Source of the DNA: Vicia villosa | Lineage: Eukaryota; Streptophyta; Magnoliopsida; Fabales; Fabaceae | Length of the DNA: 64,000 bases | Assembly: GCF_029867415.1 (NCBI RefSeq) | Contig: NC_081186.1 | Location: 26,353,915 to 26,417,914, forward strand | Reading direction: 5' to 3' | In this document: positions 10,607 to 21,699 of the stretch, piece after piece | How the letters are laid out: each line of letters begins with the position of its first letter | Numbering within the stretch: the first letter of the stretch is position 1 | Translations under genes and position numbers: made by a program | Notes under the pieces: generated by a model | What the model saw: the letters and a program-made list of their open reading frames with translations, nothing else | The model's database searches: none | What the model was told of the DNA's origin: nothing

Positions 10607-12304
10607 ATGGCTTCCGCAAATCAGAATCCAGTTTTTAGAGATGGTGGTAGCAACAACAAGCCTCCATTATTTTGTGGTGAATACTTTGACTTTTGGAAAA
10701 TCCAAATGAAGGCTCATTTAGAAGCAAAAGGAGAAGAAGTATGGGAAGCAGTCCAAAATGGTCCCTTTGTTCCTACAACTATCGTCGATGGTGTTGAATC
10801 AACAAAGCTTAAAGTTTCATGGAACGATGATGATAGAAGGAAAGTTCTTGCTGACAAAAAGGCGATCAGTCTTCTTCATGGTGCTCTTAGTATGGATGAA
10901 TTCTTCCGAATATCAACATGTACAACATCAAAGGAAATTTGGGATACTCTTGTAGAAACTCATGAAGGTACCGCTGAAGTTAAAAGATCAAGATTGAATA
11001 CCTTAAGCCAAGAGTACGAACTATTTAGAATGAAGCCCAGAGAAACTATTCTCGAATTGCAAAAACGATTCGTTCATTTGACAAATCACTTGAAGGCACT
11101 TGGTAAGACTCTCACTACCGAAGAACTAAATCTAAAGGTGCTTAGATCTTTAACAAGAGAATGGCAACCGAAAGTAACGGCGATATCCGAGAAAAAGAAT
11201 CTATCAAAGATGACTTCCGCAACCTTGTTCGGTAAACTTCAAGAATATGAAACAGAACTCGGAAGACTTGAAACGCATGAAATTCAAATGAAAGATTCAA
11301 AAGATATTGCCTTGAAGACAAGAGTCAAGCATCATGATAGCAATCAAGAGGATGAATCCACTAGTGAAGAAGATAATGAGTTTATCAAAAAGTTTGAAAA
11401 ATTTCTAAGAAAAGAAAAGAAAAAGGAGATCATTAAAGATGAAGTACCAACAAGGAAGATTAAATGCTTTGAATGTGGAGAAAGAGGACATGTCAAAAGT
11501 GAATGCCCTAAACTTGAAAAGAAGAACAAATACTTCAAGAAAAATAAGGATAAAAAATCAAAGAAAGCATATGTAGCATGGGATGACAATGAAATAAGTT
11601 CATCTTCAGATGAAGAACATGTGAATCTTGCATTGGTAGCAACACACCATTCCGATGATGAAGACAATGAGGTTAGTAATGAATTTTCTCTCTTTGATAA
11701 TGATGTTCAAGATGCAATAAATGAATTGTTAAATGAGTGCAAAATTCTCTATAAAACTATCTCATCTCAAAAGAAAATAATATCATCTTTAGAAGAGAAG
11801 GTTAAGATAATAGAAGAAAAAGATGACAAAGAAAAAATGATTAGTGTTCAAGAAGATAGTGTTGCATGCAAGAATTGTGAATCATTTTCTTTTGAAATTG
11901 TTCAATTAAAGAGAGTCCTTGAAAGGTATGAAAAAGGACAAATTGGGTTGGAAGGTGTCCTTAGGCAACAAAGATTCCCTAATGATAAAAGTGGTCTTGG
12001 ATATGCAAAGTCTAAACCAAGTACTAGTAAAACTATCTTTGTGAAGACAAGTGAACAATTCAACAAATTGAATAAAGTACAAAAGGTTCATCATCATCCT
12101 AAAAGGTTTCCTAAAAAGAAACCATATGTTCCTAGATATAGAAATAACTTTGAACCTACTTGTTTTTATTGTGGTATTATTGGTCACACACCCAATGCTT
12201 GTTATGTAAGGAACTTTAGTGTTCCTAGTGGACATTATGTATGGGTGAAGAAAGGAACTAACTATGATGGACCCAAAGCACATTGGGTACCAAATCAAAC
12301 TTAA
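10607..12304 (+). CDS. gag: Copia 1 Gag (capsid and nucleocapsid), intact 565 codons
   Basis: This is the structural protein that forms the virus-like particle and packages element RNA. The N-terminal 20-230 region resembles the UBN2-type gag domain of plant copia elements (FWKIQMKAHL, EVWEAVQNGP, TSKEIWDTL, LNTLSQEYELFRM, ITIS-like helix-rich blocks). Two CCHC zinc knuckles are present, at about residues 287-300 (CFECGERGHVKSEC) and 519-532 (CFYCGIIGHTPNAC), separated by an acidic, then coiled-coil-like lysine-rich stretch. The start at 10607 is the first ATG after the primer site and begins the conserved MASANQNP. The C-terminus (KAHWVPNQT) matches the usual gag/protease border of Sirevirus-like elements. 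No stop or frameshift was seen, so a functional protein is plausible even though pol is missing. Confidence 0.9.
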   Translation: MASANQNPVFRDGGSNNKPPLFCGEYFDFWKIQMKAHLEAKGEEVWEAVQNGPFVPTTIVDGVESTKLKVSWNDDDRRKVLADKKAISLLHGALSMDEFFRISTCTTSKEIWDTLVETHEGTAEVKRSRLNTLSQEYELFRMKPRETILELQKRFVHLTNHLKALGKTLTTEELNLKVLRSLTREWQPKVTAISEKKNLSKMTSATLFGKLQEYETELGRLETHEIQMKDSKDIALKTRVKHHDSNQEDESTSEEDNEFIKKFEKFLRKEKKKEIIKDEVPTRKIKCFECGERGHVKSECPKLEKKNKYFKKNKDKKSKKAYVAWDDNEISSSSDEEHVNLALVATHHSDDEDNEVSNEFSLFDNDVQDAINELLNECKILYKTISSQKKIISSLEEKVKIIEEKDDKEKMISVQEDSVACKNCESFSFEIVQLKRVLERYEKGQIGLEGVLRQQRFPNDKSGLGYAKSKPSTSKTIFVKTSEQFNKLNKVQKVHHHPKRFPKKKPYVPRYRNNFEPTCFYCGIIGHTPNACYVRNFSVPSGHYVWVKKGTNYDGPKAHWVPNQT

Positions 12305-12339
12305 TTTGTTTTGTAGGTTTGCTTGAGGACCACTTAAAA

Positions 12340-12620
12340 TCTATGGTGTTTTTATCAAGTGGTGGTTCTAAGCATTTGATGGAAGACATAAACTAACTTT
12401 CAAATCTAGTTTTTAAGTCCAAGGGTGATTTCACACATGGAGAATACCTTAAAGGAAGAATTCTTGGCATTGTCAAAGTTGAAGCACTAATTTTCATATC
12501 AATTGAAGATGTACTTTATGTTGAAAGACTAAAGCAAAATCTTCTAAGCAAAAGCCAACTTTGTGACAAAGGCTTCAAAATAATATTCACCAAAGATGAA
12601 TGTTTAATGAAGTCACCAAT
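12340..12620 (+). pseudogene. Remnant of copia protease in copia 1
   Basis: Downstream of gag the expected protease start (W-LDSGCSKHMTGD in relatives) reads FLSSGGSKHLMED, so the catalytic aspartate is lost. A TAA stop follows soon after. Recognisable protease wording continues (NLLSKSQLCDKGFK...) to about 12620. Everything beyond, integrase, RT and RNase H, is absent. Confidence 0.75.
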
Positions 12621-12897
12621 GAGGTAAAACTCATGGGTAAAGAATTATTTGTGTTCATATTTTATAATAATTTATCTTTTTCCCATCCTTTTTGATAATG
12701 ACAAAGGGGGAGAAGATATTTGTGTATATGTGTATGCTTGCTTGTACCTAACATTTGCAGCCACAAAGAAATAATATTTCTCAAGAATCAAGGGAGAGCT
12801 TTGATCAAGGGGGAGTTATCAAATTTAGGGGGAGCATTCACATAAAGAGCATTACACTTCATATTTCAAATGTTGTCATCATCAAAAAGGGGGAGAA
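12621..12897 (+). other. 3' untranslated region and polypurine tract of copia 1
   Basis: Non-coding. It contains several G-runs (GGGGGAG at about 12705, 12809 and 12828) and ends with the polypurine tract AAAAAGGGGGAGAA at 12884-12897, directly before the 3' LTR. Confidence 0.8.
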
Positions 12898-14286
12898 TGT
12901 GAAGGCAAGCTTCTACCATACTATGTTTTGATGAAGACAACTATCATAAGTATGCATCAATAAAGGATGAGCAAAAAGATCAAATAAGCAATGGATCAAG
13001 TATTTTTAAAAAGAAACAAGATTCAAGATTTCCTCAATGGTTTCAAGCTTGGTTGATCTAAGGTATTAAGATTTATGGCAAAGCAAGTCTATTAATGCAT
13101 AACAAGTGTTCTCAAACATTCATACATGTTCCATAATATTTGCAAGTCATTAGAAAAGCATTCAAATCATTAAAAATAAGTTTTTGGCATTTTTTGCATG
13201 TGGGAACCGAGTTCCAGTTTGGAGGAACCGGTTCCCAGATCCCACTGCCCAGCATATTTGCGCATCACCATGTCCAGGAACCGAGTTCCACATTCTGGGA
13301 ACCGGTTCCCCAGTTCATTTTTTCAAATTTTTATAACGTTGGATATAGGGAACCCGGGTTCTGTTTTAAGGGAACCGGTTCCCACGTGAATTTTTTTGAA
13401 AATTCAGAATTCTTTTCTTTCTTCAAAAGGTACCTCTTCATCTTTTATCCTTGCATCCTTCCATACAAAATAACCATTTGTAAAGGTGTCTTAGAGGCTA
13501 TATATTTCAGTTTTTTATATTTTATTCTTAACCTCTTTCATTCAAAAATTCATACAAATCTTATACATCAAGAAATCTTCATATAAACACCAAGTGTCAT
13601 ATACTTCAAATTTCATTGAAACCTCTTGCATATATTTTCTTTTAATATTGCAAAGAAACATTTCATACCATTCATAAACACTTGTGTTACATTAAAAGAT
13701 TTGTTTACTTGAAAGGGAAGATCAATCAAGTGATTGATTCATTGTATCAAAACTTCTACTCAAAATATATTTTGTTATTATTGATTTGCTATCCAGGATT
13801 GTTGGAAGCAAGAGTCTTTGATTAGTGAGAGGATTGTTCTCATAATCAAGTTGATAAATCCAAGAGGATTGTTCTTGGTAGTTGTAACCTTGTTGTCCAT
13901 AGTTTTGGAAACAAGAGGTATCCTTAGGGAGGGTGTTCTCTTAAGGACTTATTGAAATCCAAGAGGATTGTTCTTGGTGGTTTTTGTTAGAAGATTGTAG
14001 GAGGAGTCTTAGTCTAGGCTTGTACAAAGATCTAACAATAGTAAAATCTCTTTCGTGTTTGAAAGGGGACTGGAGTACTCTCGGATTGTGAGGGGAACCA
14101 GTATACATCATTGTGTTCTTTACTTTTCCGCAATTTACCGCTTTCATCACTATTATCAAGAAAAGAAAAGAACCATTCAAAAACCTTCAAACACTTAACC
14201 AAAAATAAGTACAAGTATTCAAAAAACCGGATAAATTTTCAAAGTCCTAATTCACCCCCCCTCTTAGGCGCACTCTTAAACTTACA
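12898..14286 (+). repeat. 3' LTR of copia 1
   Basis: 1,389 bp, same length as the 5' copy and without a difference that I could find by eye. It contains the second copy of the six palindromes. It is followed by the target copy ATATC. Confidence 0.92.
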
Positions 14287-15539
14287 ATATCTTCTTCCTC
14301 GCATTCATCCAAGATTGAGGAAGCAATGGAGATAACATTCACAACATCTTCTTCCTCAATACATCATTCAAGAAAGAAGAAGTATCAAAGTCGAAGCTTA
14401 CAAATCAAAGTCAACATAGCAGTCACAACAGTCAATATCCAAAGGAGCATTCACAACAAAAAAGAAGAGAAAAGCGCCCGCTAAGTCAAAAGGGAAAACA
14501 AAATGACTTAGGCAAAAAATTAGGGCATCGCGATGGATCAAACTCAAAGGAATTGGTTCATGCAAAAATAAGGGATAAAAAAAGGTGAAATACCAAGGAT
14601 AATCTTATGACTGCTAACTCATTGGAGCTTCCCATCAATGCTTGGACCTCTACAACATTTTTCACCGGTGCTTGGATCCCTACTAAAGCTTCTGCTCAAC
14701 ATCAAAACTGAAACGATTCTCTTACAAACAAAGCACATTCGTTGGATTAGGCGAATTTTTAGGATTTGGAGAAAAATCAAGGAGAAATGGGTGGGTTAAA
14801 TAAATTTTGAGCCATATATCCATTGTTTCTTAAAACTATGAACCAGGCCAAGTTACAATATTCAAAAGTCCTAATTGAGGCAAGGTTAACCACGAAAGCA
14901 TATTAAGCAGAACTTTGTTATACTGACTCCTAAAGTTTGCTAAAACTATTCCTAATCACTGCGCTTCTTCAAGCATTCATTTCTAATCATCCGATCCTAA
15001 TTGATAACGGACTTCGATTCCAAAACTTGCATACGCATTGCATTGGAGTTACTTCTCAAAGGGTACAACGTCAGCTACAAACATACACTTAGCACTCAAG
15101 GAGATCACGAAATGGGTTAATCAAAAAGCGATCACTTCTAATAAAGACCTTTGCATGGAGGAACCACATCTAGAGGGTTCTCCTAAACAGGGGCAAAATT
15201 TCAAGGATCACATGGGCATGTAATCAAACATCCTATTCACTAGGGGCATTCTTCCTAAGGTGCAATCGACTCGGGGAACATCTCGAAGCAATAACAAACA
15301 GGGGCATGTCAAACATGGGAAGAATTCAAATTCAAAAGGATAGAACACTACGGATAGCCCTCCATATCCTGGAGATCAAAGGCATACCCTACAATGCAAA
15401 CGCTGAAGCATATGAATCACATTTGTATGACAAGGTTATTTCTCGGGGCACCTCCTTTGTGGCTTGGAGATTATAAGCACCATTTTCCACTAAACATTGG
15501 GGCATTGGATATCAACCCCATAAGGTAAACAATTCAAAA

Positions 15540-15670
15540 GGTTAAAGGCGTGGAGAACCTCAAAAGGTTAAAGGTGTGGTGAACCTCGAAAAGGTTAAAG
15601 GTGCGAATTGCAAAGGTTAAAGGCGTGGAGAACTCTAAAATTCAAAGGCGTGGAGTAATTCAAAGGGTCA
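15540..15670 (+). repeat. Short repeats built on AAAGGCGTGGAGAACC
   Basis: About five imperfect units of 22-30 bp, each with AGGTTAAAGG(C/T)GTGG or a shortened form. Confidence 0.75.
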
Positions 15671-15919
15671 AACCGGGGCAAGACGCAGAACATAAGGAAA
15701 AGACATCTTCATACTTTACAACCTCGAACCAATCTTTCTCCTAACTACGATCTTCAAAGTTAAAAAAAACAGGTATTGGGAAATCGCGCTAGCATCCAAC
15801 AACCTTACAACATTAGTGAACTATATATGCTTTGGCTATCAACAACCCATCATTGGAGCATCATGCAAATACATATAAATCATGCATTACATACATTGGT
15901 CGAAACATTACACCACACC

Positions 15920-16275
15920 TTTTTAGGTAGTCTTCTTTAAGACAAATCTTACGATCCTTTCTAGGAACCTTTTCAGGTGGTCTTCTTTAAGACGAATTGT
16001 TATCCTTTCTAGGAACCTCTCCAGGTAGTCTTCTCTAAGACATTATTTTTCTAAGAGCATTTCTAGGTAGTATTTTCTAAGACATTCATCATCCTTTCCA
16101 TGAACCTCTTCAGGTAGTCTTCTTTAAGACATTCCTCATCCTTTTCTAAGAACCTTTTTAGATAGTCTTTAAGACAAATTTTATCCTTTCTAAGAACCTT
16201 TTCAGGTAGTCTTCTTTAAGACAAATGTTCATATCCATTCTAGAAACCTTTTCAGGTAGTCTTATAAAAGACATT
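15920..16275 (+). repeat. Eight ~48-bp tandem units, each with a GTCTT...AAGAC hairpin
   Basis: Units read roughly CTAGGAACCTTTTCAGGTA then GTCTTCTTTAAGAC then AAAT. The 5-bp arms GTCTT/AAGAC with a short loop (CTTT, CTCT, ATAA, or nearly none) are kept in almost every unit while linkers vary in length and sequence. Confidence 0.85.
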
Positions 16276-16384
16276 ATTTCATTCCAACTGTTACATCAAT
16301 CAACATATGCATGAGCATAAGCATTGTCCCATACATCAAAACACCCAAGTCATTACTCTGGTGCTAAACCACATTGTCCACCTG

Positions 16385-16560
16385 CTTCCCGGTAACCTTA
16401 CCGATGATAGTAACCTTGCTGTTGGTTTATTTCCAATCACCTGATTGACGTATCCCGGTAACCTTACCGATGACAGTAACCTTGCTGTTTATTTATCGCC
16501 AATCACCTGATTAATGTATCCCGGTAACCTTACCGATGATAGCAACCTTGCTGTTCATTT
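16385..16560 (+). repeat. Three ~63-bp tandem units with palindromic CGGTAACCTTACCG
   Basis: Each unit carries CCCGGTAACCTTACCGATGA, whose core CGGTAA/TTACCG is self-complementary, followed by TAGTAACCTTGCTGTT and CCAATCACCTGATT. Confidence 0.85.
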
Positions 16561-16627
16561 CTCTCATAAAACATATACATACGCATTAGCATATACATAT
16601 CGTCTAGCACATTCACATACTACAAAA

Positions 16628-16925
16628 GCCCAGTGTCCGACCCACGAGTCGTGAGTTTCCAACCCTCATGTTTTGATTGGTTTGTTTTCTGACCCTCGAG
16701 TCGTGAGTTTCCAACCCTCGTGTTGTGATTGTTTTGTTTTCTGACCCTCGAGTCGGGAGTTTCCAACCCTCATGTTGTGGTTAGTTTGTTTTCTGACCCT
16801 CGAGTCGTGAATGTCCGACCCTCGAGTCGTGAGTTTCTAAACATATCGTTTCCTTTCCGACCCTCGAGTCATGAATATTTGACATGCTATTTTCTCCGAC
16901 CCTCGAGTCGCGAGTCTCCAAACAA
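16628..16925 (+). repeat. About six to eight units with GACCCTCGAGTC motif
   Basis: Units of roughly 30-60 bp: CCGACCCTCGAGTCGTGAGT followed by TTCCAACCCTCATGTTGTG and variants. The motif contains the arms (C)GAC/GTC(G) around CCTCGA in most copies; one copy has CATG-type changes. Confidence 0.8.
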
Positions 16926-17019
16926 GTGAATCTTTTTCATGCAAGCAAACGTGCTAGAACTATAGCAAACAATCTTCTATGCAGGTAAACTTGTCCGAAC
17001 CGGGGCAAGTGGATCCCAT

Positions 17020-17440
17020 TGGTGCAGGTGAGCTTGCTAGAGCTATAGCAACTGATCCTTTTGGGATTACTCAAACTACGATAGTAAGCAGGTATGGCTA
17101 ACTGCGACGACTTACTAGAACTATAGTAAGTGGGTCATACCATCTACGGTAAGCTTACTCCAACTACGATAGCAAGTAGGTATGGATAACTGCGACGACT
17201 TACTAGAGCTATAGTAAATGGGCCACACCATATAGGATAAAATTGCTGATACTACGATAGTGAGTAGGTATGACTAACTGCGACGACTTACTAGAACGAT
17301 AGTAAGTGGGTCATACCATCTACGATAAACTCACTCCAACTATGATAGTAAGTGGGTCATACCATCTACGATAAACTCACTCCAGCTACGATAGTAAGTG
17401 GGTCATACCATCTATGATAAACTCACTCCAGCTACGATAG
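17020..17440 (+). repeat. ~90-bp tandem units with an ACTTACTA...TAGTAAGT hairpin (array split by Ogre 1)
   Basis: Each unit has GCGACG then ACTTACTA-loop-TAGTAAGT then GGGTCATACCATCTACGATAA. Three hairpins lie here and three more at 41453-41700, on the far side of Ogre 1. The 8-bp arms are kept in five of six copies (the sixth ends TAGTAAAT). The 6-nt loop varies: GAACTA, GAGCTA, GAACGA, GAACAA, GAACAC. Confidence 0.88.
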
Positions 17441-20400
17441 TGTGGACCTCCGTTTTTTTCGGGCCATACCTCTGAGCGGGAGAGATACGTGAACTGACTC
17501 TTTTTTATCGCTTATGCTTTCGCATTTTTTGAAAATTCACAGAGTCGCCACCGACCTTTTATTTTATCCAATTAAGGAAAGGTTTATAAAAGAAATAGAA
17601 AAAAGACCTTTAAGAAATTCTGGGTAAGGGGGTAGGTTATACAAAGGGAAGGTGTTAGCACCCTTTGTATCCATGGTTATCCATGGGCTCTTAAGTTTGC
17701 TTAGCTCACTTGTTTTTCGATTACTTTTCAATTGCTTTAGAATGCTCATATGTGGTTTCAAATACCTTTGTAAATTGAATTTTGTAATGATCCTTGTGTG
17801 GATGTATACAAAATGTTTGTTTATCTTTCGAAAGATGTTTTGAAAAGAACGTTAACTTTGTAATGATCCGTGTTTGGATGTATACAAAGTATTGTCTTTT
17901 TGGAAAGTTTTGTTTTGAAAAACAACAGTGTATGAGAATTTTGTTTGTTTTGATTTGAGCAAGCAAACTAGGAGGTCTACCCTGAGTTGTAAGGTCTTTA
18001 TCCTATTTCCTTTAAAAATCTATCCTTTCACCGGATATAAACAAAAGGTTTGATTTTGTACTCGAAACAGTAGAATTTTGACTTTTGATTTTGAAAAGAA
18101 TGAGAAGGGATTACCTTAAAAGGTGCAAGTGTGATTGTGTTTGTATTCAGATATTTTATCTTTGAAGTTAGTGATCTAACGGTTCAATTTTATCTTTGAC
18201 ATACACGCAGTTTATATTTGCTGGAAATTAAAATGCGGAAATGTAAAGTGCGGAAAGTAAATCTACGCTATTACATCGATTGTGCAGGAAATGTAAACTA
18301 GCCTATTTACATGAATTTGACATCCTATACATTTATCTAGGAATTTAAATTGCAAGAAAAATAAAAGGGCATGTTTTTGGATATTTTTATGATTTATTTT
18401 AATTATGATTAATGCATGATTAATTAAAATAAAATGAGGGAAAAGATGAAAATAAATTTTAAACCTAAAAATTAAGTTCAAAATATGTAAAAAATATTTG
18501 TCAATTAATTTTAAAACAAAACTAATTTTTTTGGAATTTTTGAAATTGATTTGAAATTGATTTGAAATTGATTAAGCTAATTAATACATAATTATACCAA
18601 TAATTATACAAATAATTAAAACTTAAAGAGAAAATTATCCTAAATATGTACAAAATTAGTGTATAATATATAAACAATATTTAACATAAAGAACAATTTT
18701 TTTTTTATGATTTTTTTTGATTGGTTAGAATAATTAAAAAGCAAATATATAAATATATACTAATTAATTATGCAAAATATTGAAATTATGAAGAAAAATA
18801 AAATATTTTTATTTCAGAAAATAATATATTATTTTGGAAGCTTAAAAATATTTTTTGTGTATTTTTTGGATTTTTAAAACTATTTTTAATTAATTTTGCA
18901 AAGAAATTAAAATAAAATAGAAAAATAAATAAAGCAGTGATCATGTGTGGTAATTTATGATGGGTTATGGTGTGGCTGCATTTTTTGATGCGTTGGATCA
19001 TATTACTAGGAGATATTGTGGCTCAGATTTAAAGTAACATGATGCACATGGATAGAGGGACAACATGTGATCATGCTGATTTTGAGAGTCCAACGTGGGA
19101 CCCACGTGCAATTGACCAACGAATGAGAGGGAGTAAATCTGCCACGCGTGCTGGTCAAAGATTCCACCTTACTATTCATCTTCTTCTTCATATTACCTGC
19201 GGATTTTGCTGCAGATTTACCTGCGGATTTTCCTGCGGATTTTTCTTTCTTTTTCCATGCTTTTGAACGACCTACAAAATGAAAATAAAAAAGAACAAAG
19301 GCCACCCAGATCACCTAATTGGACCCTTCTGAACATGATAGCGTCGTTAGTTTTTCCATTTGAAGCTTGTATCATGGAGAACGAAAGCTTCACATGTTTG
19401 AAGCTCAAAAATGGTGGAGCTTCAAAACCACGTTAAAGCTTGCATGTGATCACTCAAACCTACTCTATATCATGCCATGAGTCCATGCAAGTGGTTAGTT
19501 TTCATTTTAATCAAGCATGCATAGGAAAACGAAAGTTATATGTGTATGTTCATGAAAAACACCATGCATATGTTACGACTCTCATGGGACCACACAAAAA
19601 GTTTATTCTTACTCTATATTATTTTAGAAGATAATTGGAAGTGTTTGTTTGTATTGATAATGGTTGGAAACCACAAAATGAAAATTACAAAGTTTTGGAA
19701 TTTTTTGAGAATTTTTGTGAGTTTCTTTGCTATGCTTTTGTCTATTTCGTGGCCCCCTCCTTTTGTGAAGTGTCTTGAGCTATTTTATAGGCCATGAGTG
19801 CTTAAAATTGAAGCTAAGAAGCCTTAATTGTCTTTGTTGAATTTTTGACTTTCAAGCTTAACTTTCAAGCAACCATTGCTTGATTTTTACACACTCTTGC
19901 TCTAGGCTTTCCTTGCACCTTCCTTGCTGCATAATTGAAGATTCCTTGGTGGCTTTAGCTTGGAAAGTAAGCTATGCTTTGTCCTTCCATTTTTCCTTTT
20001 TATTTAATCTTAAAATAAGATAAAATTAAGCCAAAAATGGATAAAAATGGTGTGGGCTTTGTCTTGGTCGTGGGAGGCCCATAATAACATGGCAATGATG
20101 TTTGAACCATGAAAACTTGGCCCCATTTGGAAAAAATGCATTTTTGAGCAATGTTGGTTTTATGCATTTTCCAAAATTTAGCCAACTTCAACAAGGTGTA
20201 AATCCCTCAATTTTTGTCATATGAAGGAGTTCTTGCACTTTTTGGAAACCTCAAAGAGTACTCTAACCAATGTCTTTGGTCTCATGTCAAAATTATTTTT
20301 GATGCTCCTTGTGTGTCCTTTTGAAAAAAGTGTCTTTTTGTTGACTTTGAAAATGACCTGTAATGTCTTTGATCATATTTTTCAAATGGTGAATCCAATG

Positions 20401-21333
20401 ACCATGGGATCAATGGCATTTGAAATATAATTGAATTTCCTTCAAAATGAGCTTTGGTTTGAATTTTTTGGATGAAGGATGAGAGAGTTATGATCAGTCA
20501 AAGTAGAGTTGACTTTTCAGGCAAAAACCCTAATTTTGAATCTTAGGGTTTTTGGTTATTTTGATCTTTCCTTGATGAATTATGATCATCCAATGATCAA
20601 ATGATGAATCCTTTGACAAAATATGGACTTTGACAAAAAATTTCATTTTTGACTGTCTGTTGACTTTTTTGGTCAAACGGGTCGTCTGTTGACTGTTTGA
20701 GCTGCTGACGGTGCGTCTGAGTGAATTGAAGTTTGAAAATTTGTATGATGGTACTTTGAGATATATGGATGTGCATGAAATCCATTTGAGGTCTCAAAAG
20801 CTTGTTTCTCCTGTAAAAACAAGAAAACCCTAGTCAGGGACTGTTTGTGTAGGAGACAGTTAAGCGTACCTGATTTTTGTGCAGTGTTGAGTCTCTGCTA
20901 ATCGCGTGATATTCAGAAGACTTCTAGAACAAAAATCTTGGAATTTTGAATTGTAAAAGATTGATTTGATTGATGGTACAAAACACTGAGAATTGTACTG
21001 CCAGCAGTTTGACTGTCGACTGACTGTTACCAGTACAGTCTGAGTTTCCTGATTCTGCGCCTGCAAAAAGATTTAACTCTGTACCAATTGTGTGAGTACT
21101 ATTTATCTGTAAATAAATAAATAGCATGTGTGAAGTAATAAACAGTATTTGGCGTTTGCGTAAGAATAAATTCAACTGCAAGCCAAATTACTGTATAAGA
21201 AAAATTCTAAAAAACTAAGTATTTCATATGTCAGGATATTTGTTGAAATAAAAATCCATGATTATATGAGACTCTTAATTTTCAGATTGGAGTTTTCTTG
21301 AAAAAAGATGCGGGCAAATTTTGGGGTATAACA
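17441..21333 (-). repeat. 3' LTR of Ogre 1
   Basis: Plus-strand ends TGTGGACCTCCG and GGGGTATAACA; in element sense TGTTATACCCC to GGAGGTCCACA. The conserved promoter-like TATAAAAT lies at about 19784-19791 on the minus strand. A stem-loop sits near the U5 end at 17639-17670. No gene inside; the many short frames repeat in the other LTR. Confidence 0.93.
17639..17670 (-). other. LTR-end hairpin with TGCTAACACCTT loop
   Basis: In element sense ATACAAAGGG, loop TGCTAACACCTT, CCCTTTGTAT: a perfect 10-bp stem with a 12-nt loop, about 200 nt before the LTR 3' end. Repeated at 37759-37790 and at 51403-51434 (Ogre 2). A counterpart with the same loop but a different stem occurs in the solo LTR at 36235-36266. 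Confidence 0.8.
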
Positions 21334-21699
21334 GTTGCCCCTATTCAATCTTCTTAAACCTGAAGAGATTGTCTGAAATCTGAAGGTAGAAGATGATTGA
21401 ATATTTAGATTCCCTGAAAATTTGCACTTACCTTGATCAGAAGAGATGTTGGAAGTTGCATTTGAATGTCGTCTGCGAAATGTTGTTGGCAGATTGAAAC
21501 ATTACCTGAGAGGGGCTTTCAGATGCCACCTGGTAAATGTGTTGATGGTTTGTTCATCAGGATGAATCCATTGATTACATCTTGATGAAGGATTTGAAAG
21601 TCTTTGTGTTGACTGTTTCGGAACCGTCCAAGGTTACCGCTTTAAGTCTAGGAGGATGATTGCTACGGAACTTGTCCAAAGTTTTTCCGCTTTAGATTT

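Larger units (their letters stand above)
9171..14286 (+). mobile_element. Copia 1: gag-only, non-autonomous Ty1/copia element (complete)
   Basis: A complete 5,116-bp insertion with two 1,389-bp LTRs, tRNA-Met-type primer site, gag, protease remnant and polypurine tract. Target copies ATATC lie at 9166-9170 and 14287-14291. No integrase, RT or RNase H is present: the gag stop is only about 590 bp from the 3' LTR. The two LTRs look identical, and the open frames inside them translate identically, so the insertion is very recent. It must have used enzymes from another element; copia 2 in this window has related LTR ends and could be a relative of the donor. Confidence 0.92.
14287..17440 (+). mobile_element. 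Element A interior, central part: non-coding with serial tandem repeats
   Basis: No credible coding frame. 14287-15530 is plain non-coding sequence with GGGGCA words. From about 15540 come five successive repeat blocks, listed separately. Tat/Ogre elements are known for a hypervariable, tandem-repeat-rich 3' untranslated region, and this stretch lies upstream of the polypurine tract at 42350-42365, so it is best read as the 3' UTR of element A. It is interrupted at 17441 by Ogre 1. Confidence 0.65.

Noticed and set aside
15920..16930. CRISPR-like regular repeats
   Set aside because: Plant nuclear context, units are degenerate tandem copies without unique spacers, no cas genes.
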